64,000 bases of DNA, from NCBI RefSeq assembly GCF_000218565.1, contig NC_015689.1, forward strand, positions 1-64,000, read 5' to 3'. This DNA is from Afipia carboxidovorans OM5 (GTDB taxonomy: Bacteria > Pseudomonadota > Alphaproteobacteria > Rhizobiales > Xanthobacteraceae). Within the stretch, counting starts at the first letter, position 1, and every line of letters begins with the position of its first letter. Below the pieces are notes generated by a model. The model saw only the letters and a program-made list of their open reading frames with translations, was not told the origin of the DNA and did no database searches. A program made the translations under genes and the position numbers. Below are positions 26,001 to 36,299 of the stretch, in pieces.

Positions 26001-26966
26001 ATGCAGAAAATAACGTCGTGGACGCCGTTCGCTAAATCCGTTGCAAGGGTCACGTTTGTTGCAGCTACGCTGATTGCGGTGACCGGCACCGCCTTTGCGG
26101 ATCCGATTTTGCCGGCTGGCTCGACTGCGGGGCTCGCGCTAGGTACTGCCCTGCCACAAGGCGTCTATTTTCTCGATACGGCCACCTATTTCGAACGATC
26201 TGCTAGAGCGCCAGGGGCGCCTACGATCGATGCGGCAATTAACTTGCCGATGATTGCGTGGTCCACGCCGTGGACGATCCTGGGTGGGCGCCTGGAAGTG
26301 ATCGGTACTGTTCCCCAACTGGCTGTTGGCACCAGTCCGAACAGTGGCATTGGCGTCGGCACGACAAGCTGGGCGCGCGATATCTACAACCCGGCGGGCT
26401 TGGTCGGTCTTGCCTGGGACCTCGGCGGCGGATGGGGTTTTTCCAACTTTGTAGGCGGCTTTGCCCCGGTGAATACGTACATCGGCAACAATCTCAACCT
26501 CGGTGGCAATTTCGCGACATTCGTGGAAGCCGCTGCACTGTCCTATAATCACGATGGCTGGAGTGCCAGCGCCAACTTCTTTTACTCGCGCAGCGGCAGT
26601 AACAGCTTTGTCGGCTATCGGACTCAACCCGATACGGCGCAGGTGGATTTTTCGATTTCCAAACACTTCAATAAATGGGAAGTGGGTCTTGTTGGATATG
26701 GATCGACTGATCTTGACTATGCAGGCCCACGACTAGTAGCCGCCGGTCCGGGCGGTCCATTGGGCCAGATTTCGAAGCAGAGCCAGTTCGCTCTAGGTGG
26801 CCTGGTTGGTTATAATTTTGGTCCAGTCATCGCGCAGGTCTACATGACGCGCGACATCACGGAAAGTAATTACACTGGTTATGATACCCGAGTTTGGACC
26901 CGCGTGATCGTTCCGCTCTGGAACCCCGATGCCCCGGTCTCACGCAAACCTCTCATTACCAAGTAA
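26001..26966 (+). CDS. coxB: Probable CoxB, exported beta-rich membrane protein
   Basis: A 321-residue protein with a clear signal peptide (VARVTFVAATLIAVTGTAFA, cut after AFA) and a mature part rich in alternating aromatic/small residues and Gly-Asn turns (GGNFATFVEAAALSYNHDGWSASANFFYSR), ending with a strand-like segment. This suggests an outer-membrane beta-barrel of the MetA/phenol-transporter type. I call it CoxB because it is the first gene of the cox cluster as I remember it for O. carboxidovorans. Its role in CO oxidation is not known. The frame is open from 25956, but the ATG at 26001 starts the signal peptide. Confidence 0.6.
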   Translation: MQKITSWTPFAKSVARVTFVAATLIAVTGTAFADPILPAGSTAGLALGTALPQGVYFLDTATYFERSARAPGAPTIDAAINLPMIAWSTPWTILGGRLEVIGTVPQLAVGTSPNSGIGVGTTSWARDIYNPAGLVGLAWDLGGGWGFSNFVGGFAPVNTYIGNNLNLGGNFATFVEAAALSYNHDGWSASANFFYSRSGSNSFVGYRTQPDTAQVDFSISKHFNKWEVGLVGYGSTDLDYAGPRLVAAGPGGPLGQISKQSQFALGGLVGYNFGPVIAQVYMTRDITESNYTGYDTRVWTRVIVPLWNPDAPVSRKPLITK

Positions 26967-27503
26967 CGCGGGTAACAATGGTGACGAGAGCTTGCCGAAA
27001 TCTCGGCAAGTTCGCGTTTTACTATAGCGATAATGATGAATGGTTCATCGCGATGGTCGATGGAAACACGATTTCGCTGAAGGCGCCATGTGCGATGCTT
27101 TTTCTTAAGTTCGAACGGCCTCGCGAATGCGTAACCGACTTCACCTGGCCATCGAGTTCTCACTGAAGCTTTGACGTGAGACCGAAACGATTAAGTCTCG
27201 CAGACTTTCGCGGTTTGGCATGTGTCGAACAAAACCAAACCCATCTCTCTTTTGTTCGGTTGCTGAGTTGTAACGCTACCGACGATGGTGATGCATATCA
27301 CCTGACCAAGCTCATCACTGGTGATGCGGCCATTTCGAATGCAAACTTCGGAGTGCCTCGCTGTGATGCCAAGCGTTTGAACAGTCGCCGTACGGGACGT
27401 GGATTGAAAATCGCGGCTTAAATTTGATTTTAATTCCTGATGGATTGATTTTCCGTAACGTGTCGAATTACGCTTGTCGCAGGTTGGATAGGGATACTGG
27501 GAT
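26967..27503. other. Intergenic region between coxB and coxC with two short inverted repeats
   Basis: About 540 bp with no convincing gene. Two related symmetric sites occur 10 bp apart: GGTGAT-N4-ATCACC (27287-27302) and CATCAC-TG-GTGATG (27313-27326). They are candidate operators in the leader of the coxC transcript. An AT-rich stretch at about 27420-27450 could hold a promoter, but no clear -35/-10 pair stands out. Confidence 0.45.
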
Positions 27504-28712
27504 ATGCCCATCACACACGATCCGATGTTAGTCGCCCTATCATTGCTCGTGGCAATTCAGGCAAGCTACGTCGGTTTAAATCTTTCCCTTCGCGTCTCGC
27601 AGGCGTTTGCGCTGCACCGCCGTTTGCTGATTGCCGGAGCCGCACTCTCCTTCGCGGTTGGCATCTGGGCGATGCATTTCGTTGGGATGCTAGCGGCCAG
27701 ACTTCCTGTAACCGTGGATTACGTGGTGCTTCCGACGCTGCTGTCGCTTCTGGTTTGTGTGTTGGTAGTTGGAATAGCCGTATATCTTGCAACGCAGCGC
27801 TCGCAGCGGCTGTTGTTTGTCGCCGCTACGGTAATGGGTGTTGGAATCATCTCGATGCATTACATCGGGATGATGGCACTTCACGCCAGTGCTCACATGA
27901 CTCATGACCCTCTATATGTGATCGCGAGCGTGTTGATTGCTATTCTCGCTTCCGGCTGGGCGCTGTGGCTGGCGTTTGCCTCCGAGACGCGTCCGTCGCT
28001 GTTTGTGTGTGCTACGGTTCTCGGCTGTGCGATCGCGGGAATGCACTATACCGCTATGGCAGGCCTAACGCTTCATCCAATCGCCGGAGTGCCACCTTCG
28101 GCCGTGCCGGCCATATCGAGTGGTCTGCTTGCGCTGATCGTCAGCGTCGTCGCATTTCTTGTTTCTGGTTTCTTCATGCTGGCGTTAGTCCCTGATCAGA
28201 CGGAATATCCAGCGGACGCATTGATTTTGCCCGAATCGAGTGCGTCTACGCCGGTCTCAGAAGCCGTCGCGTTAGGGGAGCCAATTTTAGCTGTCGCGCC
28301 AGCTGCCGAATCGGCGATTACGCCAGGCGAACTCACGCGTACCCCGAGTGCCCGCATATATGAAAGCACCTTGCCGGTCGAAAAGTATCACGGCAGCAAG
28401 GTGATCAACACCGCGGACATTTTTTCGGTCCACGCTAACGCGCACTATACCTATGTGTTCAATGGTCGGGAGGACATTTTCTGTCCACTTTCGATTGGAG
28501 AGATCATTGAGCGGCTGCCACCCGACACCTTTTTTCGTGTGCACCGCAGTTATATTATCAACATCCATTGCGTTGCCCGCTTGAAGCGGGCTGGAGACAA
28601 CGGAATCGCGGAACTCGATTCGCCCGTGCGTCGCTCTGTGCCGGTCAGTCGCAGCCGGTTGCCGCAATTGCGCGAACAATTGGCAGCGTATTTGGGGACG
28701 AAAGGCAGTTGA
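27504..28712 (+). CDS. coxC: CoxC, MHYT-LytTR membrane regulator
   Basis: A 402-residue protein joining a seven-helix MHYT membrane sensor (motifs MHFVGM, MHYIGM and MHYTAM within about residues 1-240) to a C-terminal LytTR DNA-binding domain (residues of about 290-395: FSVHANAHYTYVFNGRED, FFRVHRSYIINIHCV). MHYT domains are thought to sense CO, NO or O2 through copper, so CoxC may activate cox transcription from the membrane in response to CO. It is a close paralogue of CoxH. It precedes coxM by 169 bp, where the structural-gene promoter probably lies. Confidence 0.92.
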   Translation: MPITHDPMLVALSLLVAIQASYVGLNLSLRVSQAFALHRRLLIAGAALSFAVGIWAMHFVGMLAARLPVTVDYVVLPTLLSLLVCVLVVGIAVYLATQRSQRLLFVAATVMGVGIISMHYIGMMALHASAHMTHDPLYVIASVLIAILASGWALWLAFASETRPSLFVCATVLGCAIAGMHYTAMAGLTLHPIAGVPPSAVPAISSGLLALIVSVVAFLVSGFFMLALVPDQTEYPADALILPESSASTPVSEAVALGEPILAVAPAAESAITPGELTRTPSARIYESTLPVEKYHGSKVINTADIFSVHANAHYTYVFNGREDIFCPLSIGEIIERLPPDTFFRVHRSYIINIHCVARLKRAGDNGIAELDSPVRRSVPVSRSRLPQLREQLAAYLGTKGS

Positions 28713-28881
28713 GCCAGTAATGCTGACGTATTTCGTGCAGCGCGGCTGCTTTTGGTGACGAAAAGTGATGTCTGGTGCGGCTGCCCTTGAATGCTTCCAA
28801 CTCCCTTGGCTTCCTTAACGTTGCGCTGATGTGAAGTGGATCCGACAGAGATCCAGGCGCAGGTAACCTGGGGAGGTCGCC

Positions 28882-29748
28882 GTGATACCTGGTTCATTTG
28901 ATTATCACCGTCCAAAATCCATTGCAGACGCAGTCGCGCTTCTGACGAAGCTCGGTGAGGATGCTCGGCCCTTGGCCGGAGGCCACAGCCTAATTCCGAT
29001 CATGAAGACCCGGCTGGCTACGCCGGAGCATCTGGTTGATCTCAGGGATATTGGAGATCTCGTCGGAATTCGAGAGGAGGGTACGGACGTCGTCATCGGG
29101 GCGATGACCACTCAGCATGCGCTGATAGGCTCAGATTTTCTCGCAGCAAAATTGCCGATCATTCGCGAGACATCGCTGCTGATCGCCGATCCGCAAATCC
29201 GCTACATGGGAACCATTGGCGGCAACGCCGCTAACGGCGATCCGGGCAACGATATGCCGGCCCTCATGCAGTGTCTCGGTGCGGCTTACGAACTCACCGG
29301 CCCTGAAGGTGCGCGCATAGTTGCTGCGCGAGATTACTATCAAGGTGCTTATTTCACGGCGATCGAGCCCGGTGAACTTCTTACAGCAATCCGAATTCCG
29401 GTGCCGCCCACCGGACACGGTTACGCTTACGAAAAACTGAAGCGGAAAATTGGCGACTATGCCACCGCCGCGGCGGCTGTCGTGCTGACGATGAGCGGCG
29501 GAAAATGTGTGACGGCATCGATCGGTCTCACCAATGTTGCGAACACACCGCTTTGGGCGGAAGAGGCCGGCAAGGTGCTGGTTGGCACGGCGCTCGACAA
29601 ACCTGCGCTCGACAAGGCTGTAGCGCTGGCTGAGGCGATCACCGCTCCGGCGTCGGATGGCCGCGGGCCCGCAGAATATCGGACCAAGATGGCGGGTGTC
29701 ATGCTGCGTCGTGCGGTCGAGCGGGCCAAGGCCCGCGCCAAGAATTAG
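28882..29748 (+). CDS. coxM: CoxM, FAD subunit of aerobic CO dehydrogenase
   Basis: A 288-residue flavoprotein, the medium subunit of the Mo-Cu CO dehydrogenase, which passes electrons from CoxS to quinone. The two FAD pyrophosphate-binding motifs are present: AGGHS at residues 32-36 and TIGGN at 111-115. It starts with GTG behind GGGGAGG. The C-terminal CO-dehydrogenase flavoprotein domain (KLKRKIGDYATAAAAV) is complete. coxS follows after 18 bp in the same operon. Confidence 0.97.
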   Translation: MIPGSFDYHRPKSIADAVALLTKLGEDARPLAGGHSLIPIMKTRLATPEHLVDLRDIGDLVGIREEGTDVVIGAMTTQHALIGSDFLAAKLPIIRETSLLIADPQIRYMGTIGGNAANGDPGNDMPALMQCLGAAYELTGPEGARIVAARDYYQGAYFTAIEPGELLTAIRIPVPPTGHGYAYEKLKRKIGDYATAAAAVVLTMSGGKCVTASIGLTNVANTPLWAEEAGKVLVGTALDKPALDKAVALAEAITAPASDGRGPAEYRTKMAGVMLRRAVERAKARAKN

Positions 29749-29766
29749 AAAATCAGGGGAGCCAAC

Positions 29767-30267
29767 ATGGCGAAAGCCCATATCGAGTTGACGATCAACG
29801 GACATCCGGTGGAGGCACTGGTCGAACCGCGTACGCTGTTGATCCATTTCATTCGCGAGCAACAGAACCTTACCGGCGCACATATCGGCTGCGACACCAG
29901 CCACTGCGGCGCGTGTACTGTCGATCTCGATGGTATGTCGGTGAAGAGCTGCACAATGTTCGCTGTCCAGGCTAACGGGGCTTCAATCACCACGATTGAA
30001 GGCATGGCAGCACCGGATGGTACACTGAGTGCGCTGCAGGAAGGGTTCCGCATGATGCATGGTCTGCAATGCGGCTACTGCACTCCGGGGATGATCATGC
30101 GATCGCATCGCTTGCTGCAGGAGAATCCAAGCCCGACCGAAGCGGAAATACGCTTCGGCATCGGTGGAAATCTTTGCCGCTGCACCGGCTATCAGAACAT
30201 TGTCAAAGCAATCCAGTATGCCGCCGCCAAGATCAATGGCGTACCTTTCGAGGAGGCCGCAGAATGA
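29767..30267 (+). CDS. coxS: CoxS, iron-sulfur subunit of CO dehydrogenase
   Basis: A 166-residue subunit carrying two [2Fe-2S] clusters. The plant-ferredoxin-type site uses Cys42, Cys47, Cys50 and Cys62 ([10 protein letters not shown]...C), and the four-helix-bundle site uses Cys102, Cys105, Cys137 and Cys139 (QCGYC, CRC). It shuttles electrons from the CoxL Mo-Cu centre to CoxM FAD. The stop overlaps the coxL start in ATGA, ensuring 1:1 synthesis. Confidence 0.97.
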
Positions 30268-32693
30268 ATATCCAGACCACCGTTGAACCGACGAGCGCGG
30301 AGCGTGCCGAAAAGTTGCAGGGTATGGGCTGCAAGCGCAAACGTGTCGAAGATATCCGCTTTACCCAGGGTAAGGGCAACTACGTCGATGATGTGAAATT
30401 ACCGGGTATGTTGTTTGGTGATTTCGTTCGTTCGTCGCACGCCCATGCGCGCATTAAAAGTATCGATACCTCGAAGGCTAAGGCGCTTCCAGGTGTATTC
30501 GCTGTTTTAACGGCGGCCGACCTGAAGCCGCTGAATCTGCATTATATGCCGACGCTGGCTGGCGATGTGCAGGCAGTGCTTGCAGACGAGAAGGTTCTTT
30601 TCCAGAATCAGGAGGTTGCCTTTGTAGTGGCGAAAGATCGTTACGTTGCGGCGGACGCGATCGAATTGGTCGAAGTCGATTATGAGCCGCTGCCGGTTCT
30701 AGTCGACCCATTCAAGGCAATGGAACCAGATGCACCTCTGCTACGTGAAGATATCAAAGACAAAATGACCGGTGCGCACGGTGCGCGCAAACATCACAAC
30801 CATATCTTCCGTTGGGAAATAGGCGATAAGGAAGGCACCGATGCGACCTTCGCCAAAGCCGAAGTCGTGTCAAAAGATATGTTTACCTATCATCGGGTGC
30901 ATCCGTCGCCGCTGGAAACGTGTCAGTGCGTTGCGTCGATGGACAAGATCAAGGGTGAACTGACGTTGTGGGGCACATTCCAGGCGCCGCATGTCATCCG
31001 TACCGTGGTGTCGCTGATCTCGGGTTTGCCGGAGCATAAAATCCACGTCATTGCACCGGACATCGGGGGCGGCTTTGGCAACAAGGTGGGCGCTTATTCC
31101 GGCTACGTCTGCGCGGTGGTTGCCTCCATCGTGCTGGGCGTGCCCGTGAAGTGGGTCGAAGACCGAATGGAGAACCTCTCCACGACATCATTTGCGCGCG
31201 ACTATCATATGACGACAGAACTCGCAGCCACCAAGGACGGCAAGATTCTTGCGATGCGCTGTCACGTCCTGGCTGATCACGGAGCGTTCGACGCCTGTGC
31301 CGATCCATCGAAATGGCCGGCGGGCTTCATGAACATCTGTACCGGCTCCTATGACATGCCGGTGGCACATCTGGCCGTGGATGGTGTCTATACCAACAAA
31401 GCGTCCGGCGGCGTAGCCTATCGTTGCTCGTTCCGAGTGACGGAAGCGGTTTATGCCATTGAGCGCGCGATCGAGACGCTGGCGCAGCGGCTCGAGATGG
31501 ACTCAGCCGATCTACGCATCAAGAACTTTATCCAGCCGGAGCAGTTCCCTTATATGGCGCCGCTGGGCTGGGAGTACGACAGCGGAAATTATCCACTCGC
31601 GATGAAGAAAGCGATGGATACGGTCGGTTATCATCAGCTTCGTGCTGAACAGAAAGCCAAACAGGAAGCCTTCAAGCGCGGCGAGACACGCGAGATTATG
31701 GGCATCGGTATCTCGTTTTTCACCGAGATTGTCGGCGCCGGGCCGTCGAAGAATTGCGATATTCTCGGCGTGTCGATGTTTGACTCGGCGGAAATCCGTA
31801 TCCATCCAACCGGTTCAGTGATTGCCCGCATGGGCACCAAGAGCCAGGGCCAGGGGCACGAGACGACCTACGCTCAGATCATCGCCACCGAACTCGGTAT
31901 TCCCGCTGACGACATCATGATCGAAGAAGGCAATACCGACACTGCCCCTTATGGCCTTGGCACTTACGGCTCGCGCTCGACGCCGACGGCTGGTGCGGCA
32001 ACCGCTGTGGCCGCGCGCAAAATCAAAGCCAAGGCGCAGATGATTGCGGCGCACATGCTCGAAGTGCATGAGGGCGATTTGGAATGGGACGTGGACCGCT
32101 TCCGGGTGAAAGGCCTTCCGGAAAAATTCAAGACCATGAAGGAACTCGCCTGGGCGTCCTACAATAGTCCGCCGCCCAATCTCGAGCCTGGGCTCGAGGC
32201 TGTGAACTATTACGACCCTCCGAATATGACTTATCCGTTCGGTGCCTATTTCTGCATCATGGATATCGATGTGGACACCGGCGTCGCCAAAACCCGGCGC
32301 TTCTATGCACTGGACGATTGCGGAACACGTATCAACCCGATGATCATCGAAGGGCAGGTGCATGGTGGTTTGACCGAGGCCTTCGCGGTCGCGATGGGGC
32401 AGGAGATCCGATACGACGAGCAAGGCAACGTGCTTGGAGCGTCGTTTATGGACTTCTTCCTGCCGACGGCCGTCGAAACGCCGAAGTGGGAGACCGACTA
32501 CACAGTGACGCCGTCGCCACATCATCCGATCGGCGCCAAAGGCGTGGGTGAAAGTCCGCATGTCGGCGGTGTGCCGTGCTTCTCAAATGCGGTGAATGAT
32601 GCTTACGCCTTTCTGAACGCCGGCCATATCCAAATGCCGCATGATGCCTGGCGGCTATGGAAGGTAGGCGAGCAACTTGGCCTGCACGTCTAA
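30264..32693 (+). CDS. coxL: CoxL, Mo-Cu catalytic subunit of CO dehydrogenase
   Basis: An 809-residue catalytic subunit that oxidises CO to CO2 with water. The form I active-site loop VAYRCSFR is intact, with Cys388, the residue that binds copper through sulfur next to molybdenum cytosine dinucleotide. GGGFGNK (near 268-274) and the C-terminal [11 protein letters not shown], with the catalytic Glu, are present. I set the start at the ATG overlapping the coxS stop, although the frame is open from 30069; this gives the known family length. Copper and sulfur insertion need CoxD, E and F, encoded downstream. Confidence 0.98.
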
Positions 32694-32747
32694 CGTACGG
32701 AGATCGCATTTTCTAGCCGTGAATAGTAGGGAATCTGGAAATAGCTC

Positions 32748-33635
32748 ATGCGTCATCATGCTGAACGAGACAAGGTCGCCGAGAGGCTGGCCTATGCGGG
32801 CTATATCCCCGATCGCGATCTTGCGACCGCTGTTTGGCTGATGGAAAGCCTGTCGCGCCCGTTGTTGCTGGAAGGCGAAGCGGGTGTAGGCAAGACCGAG
32901 GTCGCGCTGACACTGGCGCAAGCGAACGGAGCAAGGCTCATTCGCTTGCAATGCTATGAGGGGCTCGATCAAAACGCGGCATTATACGAGTGGAACTACC
33001 AACGGCAGTTGCTGGCGATCAAAACACGGGAAAGTCGTGCGGACGCGGTAGATGTTATCGAGGATCATATTTTCTCGGAGAAGTTTCTGCTTGAGCGGCC
33101 GCTGTTGGCTGCAATACGTCAACCCAAATCGGCAGTGCTGCTAATTGATGAGGTTGACCGCGCCGACGAGGAGTTTGAGGCCTTTTTACTCGAACTGTTG
33201 TCGGATTATCAGGTTTCGATTCCCGAACTTGGCACAATCCATGCCACAACGATTCCACAGGTGATCCTGACATCCAATGGCACGCGTGAGTTATCAGATG
33301 CGTTGCGCCGGCGTTGTCTCTATCACTATGTCGACTATCCGGATGTTGAACGCGAGGCGCGTATCATCACCACACGGATGCCGAATATCGACGTTGCGCT
33401 GGCGTTGCAGATTGCCAGGATGATCGAGGGAATCCGAAAAGAGGATTTGCGCAAGAGTCCCGGCGTCGCGGAAACCCTCGACTGGGCGGCAGCATTGGCG
33501 GGGCTTGGCGTTGAGGATCTGCGCGCTGAACCCGAAGCTGTCTTTGAAACGATGATGTGCTTGATCAAGACAGTCGAAGATAAATCGCGCGTGACTCGCG
33601 AGGTTTCTGATCGGCTGCTGGGCAAGGTGGCATGA
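32748..33635 (+). CDS. coxD: CoxD, MoxR-type AAA+ ATPase for active-site assembly
   Basis: A 295-residue AAA+ ATPase of the MoxR class. Walker A GEAGVGKTE lies at about residues 44-52, Walker B AVLLIDEVDRAD near 131-138, and a sensor region SNGTRELSDALRRRC follows. From published work on this system, CoxD acts on unfolded CoxL to sulfurate the molybdenum centre before copper insertion. It pairs with the VWA protein CoxE, encoded next, as MoxR and VWA proteins usually do. Confidence 0.95.
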   Translation: MRHHAERDKVAERLAYAGYIPDRDLATAVWLMESLSRPLLLEGEAGVGKTEVALTLAQANGARLIRLQCYEGLDQNAALYEWNYQRQLLAIKTRESRADAVDVIEDHIFSEKFLLERPLLAAIRQPKSAVLLIDEVDRADEEFEAFLLELLSDYQVSIPELGTIHATTIPQVILTSNGTRELSDALRRRCLYHYVDYPDVEREARIITTRMPNIDVALALQIARMIEGIRKEDLRKSPGVAETLDWAAALAGLGVEDLRAEPEAVFETMMCLIKTVEDKSRVTREVSDRLLGKVA

Positions 33636-33636
33636 T

Positions 33637-34836
33637 ATGGTGGCAACTGCGGCCATTCATGAATCCAGCGCTGCTTCGGCAGGGGCTCGCCGCAAGCTTG
33701 GCGACTTTGTCCGAGTACTCCGGGACAATGGTTTCATTGTGGGGCTCGCGGAGGCTGGCGATGCGCTTACCGTGCTGAGCAGGCCTGCCTCTTTGACGCC
33801 GTCGCGTCTGCGACCGGCGCTCCGCGCATTGTTCTGCAGTAACAAGTCTGATTGGGAAAAGTTCGACGAGATTTTCGATGCGTTCTGGCTGGGGCGCGGC
33901 ATGAAATCCGCAACGCGCATTTCGGGCGTGCTGCAGAAAAGTCCGCCCGGTATGGAGAGTTCAAGGAGTGGCGATCGGCCAGGTAATCCTGATGGGGCGC
34001 CAGATCATGTACAGCGGCGTATAGGCTTGGATCACGGCACCGATGAAAATAGTCCCGGCCTGCGGGAAGGTGCATCGCGCGCGGACTCGCTGGCCAAGGC
34101 TGATTTTCGTCATCTCACAAACCCGGACGATCTTGCTGCAGCTCATGCGGTAGCTGCAAGACTCGCAAAGGCGATGCGGGTGCGCTTAACCCGTCGCGAA
34201 CAATCGCGCCGTACTGGCCGGCGTATCGACCTCCGCCGCACGATTCACAAAAATATTGCCCATGGAGGGATGCCGCTGGAGTTGGTCTGGCGACAACGCA
34301 AGCATAAACCATTACGGCTGGTCGTGCTGCTCGACGCGTCCGGATCTATGAGCATGTATTCGGCAGTATTCCTCCGGTTCATGCACGGGATTCTTGATAA
34401 TTTTCGTGAGGCCGAGGCCTTCGTCTTCCATACGCGCCTCATTCATATTTCGCCCGCTTTGCGTGAGCGCGATGCGACACGTTCTGTGGAGCGTATGTCG
34501 CTGTTGGCGCAAGGCGTCGGTGGTGGCACCCGGATCGGTGAATCGCTTGCCACGTTCAATCGGTGGCATGCGAAGCGTGCAATTCATTCGCGCACTTGTG
34601 TGATGATCGTGTCCGACGGCTACGATACCGGGCCTGCCGAGCAACTGGAGCGAGAGATGTCGGCGCTGCGCCGTCGCTGTCGCCGTATCGCCTGGCTCAA
34701 TCCGATGATCGGCTGGCGCGGCTATGCGCCAGAGGCAGCGGGGATGAAGGCGGCCCTGCCTCATGTCGACTTGTTTGCGCCCGCTCACAACCTCGAGAGC
34801 TTGCAAGCCATTGAGCCTTATCTGGCGAGGATTTGA
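33637..34836 (+). CDS. coxE: CoxE, VWA-domain partner of CoxD
   Basis: A 399-residue protein with a C-terminal von Willebrand A domain whose metal site LDASGSM lies near residues 231-237, with a later Thr/Asp site around GGGTRIGESL and SDGYDTG. The N-terminal half (residues 15-95) has the CoxE/YehP-like helical region. It works with CoxD and CoxF in inserting sulfur and copper into the CO dehydrogenase active site. It starts 1 bp after coxD. Confidence 0.95.
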   Translation: MVATAAIHESSAASAGARRKLGDFVRVLRDNGFIVGLAEAGDALTVLSRPASLTPSRLRPALRALFCSNKSDWEKFDEIFDAFWLGRGMKSATRISGVLQKSPPGMESSRSGDRPGNPDGAPDHVQRRIGLDHGTDENSPGLREGASRADSLAKADFRHLTNPDDLAAAHAVAARLAKAMRVRLTRREQSRRTGRRIDLRRTIHKNIAHGGMPLELVWRQRKHKPLRLVVLLDASGSMSMYSAVFLRFMHGILDNFREAEAFVFHTRLIHISPALRERDATRSVERMSLLAQGVGGGTRIGESLATFNRWHAKRAIHSRTCVMIVSDGYDTGPAEQLEREMSALRRRCRRIAWLNPMIGWRGYAPEAAGMKAALPHVDLFAPAHNLESLQAIEPYLARI

Positions 34837-34839
34837 GCC

Positions 34840-35682
34840 ATGACACCTACTCCTGACGTGCTCGATCTCGTCAACAATATGAAAGCCCGGGGTGAGCCGT
34901 TTGCCCTCGCAACGGTAGTGCGGACGGTATCACTCACCGCAGCCAAGGCAGGTGCAAAGGCTATTATTTTGAGCGACGGTACTATGACCGCCGGCTGGAT
35001 CGGGGGCGGGTGTGCGCGGGCGAATGTGCTGAAGGCTGCGCGACAATCGCTTTCGGACGGCAAGCCGCGCCTGATTAGTGTACAGCCCAAGGACGTTCTT
35101 GAGGAACACGGTCTGACGGCAGGTGAGGCGCGAGAAGGTGTGCTCTATGCCAACAACATGTGCCCGAGCCATGGTACCATGGATATTTTTGTCGAGCCGA
35201 TCTTGCCGCGTCCTCAGCTCTATATCTGTGGTGCATCGCCGGTTGCGGTGGCTATCGCGGCTATCGCACCGCGTATGGGATTTTTTGTGTCGGTATGCGC
35301 GCCCAAAGCAGATCACACGCTCTTTGGTGACACCGATAGGCTGATTGATGGTTATGAAATTCCCGCCGACAGCGGCACTAATCGTTATGTCGTTGTATCG
35401 ACGCAGGGACGTGGCGATACTGCTGCGCTGAAATCCGCACTATCCACGCCATCCGTCTACGTGGCTTTCGTTGGCTCGCGTAAGAAAGCGTCGGTGTTGA
35501 GGGAAGAGCTTACCGTAGCAGGCATCGCGCCGTCGCTATTGGAAACATTGCACGCGCCTGCCGGCCTCGACCTCGGCGGTATCACGCCTGATGAAATCGC
35601 GCTCTCGATCGTAGCGGAGATGGTCGAGATACGTCGCCACGGGCAACGACAATCGGATAATCAGAAAGAAGGAACATCCTGA
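34840..35682 (+). CDS. coxF: CoxF, XdhC-family maturation protein
   Basis: A 280-residue XdhC/CoxF-family protein thought to deliver or insert copper into CO dehydrogenase. The N-terminal XdhC domain contains GWIGGGCARANV with a conserved Cys. A Rossmann-like C-terminal domain starts with LYICGASPVAVAIA and ends with FVGSRKK and GLDLGGITPDEIALSIVAEM. The gene lies 3 bp after coxE, and its stop overlaps the coxG start (TGATG). coxI is a second family member. Confidence 0.93.
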   Translation: MTPTPDVLDLVNNMKARGEPFALATVVRTVSLTAAKAGAKAIILSDGTMTAGWIGGGCARANVLKAARQSLSDGKPRLISVQPKDVLEEHGLTAGEAREGVLYANNMCPSHGTMDIFVEPILPRPQLYICGASPVAVAIAAIAPRMGFFVSVCAPKADHTLFGDTDRLIDGYEIPADSGTNRYVVVSTQGRGDTAALKSALSTPSVYVAFVGSRKKASVLREELTVAGIAPSLLETLHAPAGLDLGGITPDEIALSIVAEMVEIRRHGQRQSDNQKEGTS

Positions 35683-36299
35683 TGGATATGAACGCATCGC
35701 AGCGCATCGAAGCCTCGCGCGAAAAAGTCTACGCCGCGCTCAACGATGTTGAGGTGCTTAGGCCGTGCATTCCAGGCTGCGAGTCCATCGAAAAGATCTC
35801 TGATAGCGAGATGACTGCCAAGGTCACGTTGCGCATTGGCCCAGTGAAAGCATCTTTTACCGGCAAGGTGACCCTATCGGATCTCGATCCGCCAAACGGT
35901 TACACGATTGCAGGGGAGGGTACAGGCGGCATGGCGGGATTTGCCAAGGGCGGTGCTACGGTGAAACTCGAAGCGGATGGGACTGCGACGATTCTTCACT
36001 ATACTGTTAAAGCTGATGTCGGCGGCAAACTGGCGCAGCTTGGTGGCCGGCTAATCGATGCGACCGCGACAAAACTTGCAGGAGAGTTTTTTGAAAAATT
36101 CGGCAATATTGTTGGGCCTGTCGTAGTCCAAGATGAAGAAGAGCCGGTTAAGAAGAAAGGCTGGCTCAAGAAGATCACTGGCGCTCTCAGTGTCCTTGTC
36201 TTTAGCATTTTATTAGGCGCGCACTGGTGTTGTATTGGCGGCCATGCTCACGCTCAGAACGATCCGCTGATGTTAGCGATCTGCTCGTCGCGAGTTTGA
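35682..36299 (+). CDS. coxG: CoxG, SRPBCC-fold membrane anchor for CO dehydrogenase
   Basis: A 205-residue protein whose first 150 residues form a CoxG/SRPBCC domain (SREKVYAALNDVEVLRPCIPGCESI, FAKGGATVKLE). A Lys-rich linker and a single hydrophobic segment (ALSVLVFSILLGAHWCCIGG) follow. It probably tethers the cytoplasmic enzyme to the inner membrane so electrons can reach quinones; the lipid-binding-like fold may carry quinone. The last gene of the dense coxMSLDEFG block, it is followed by a 424-bp gap. Confidence 0.92.
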   Translation: MDMNASQRIEASREKVYAALNDVEVLRPCIPGCESIEKISDSEMTAKVTLRIGPVKASFTGKVTLSDLDPPNGYTIAGEGTGGMAGFAKGGATVKLEADGTATILHYTVKADVGGKLAQLGGRLIDATATKLAGEFFEKFGNIVGPVVVQDEEEPVKKKGWLKKITGALSVLVFSILLGAHWCCIGGHAHAQNDPLMLAICSSRV

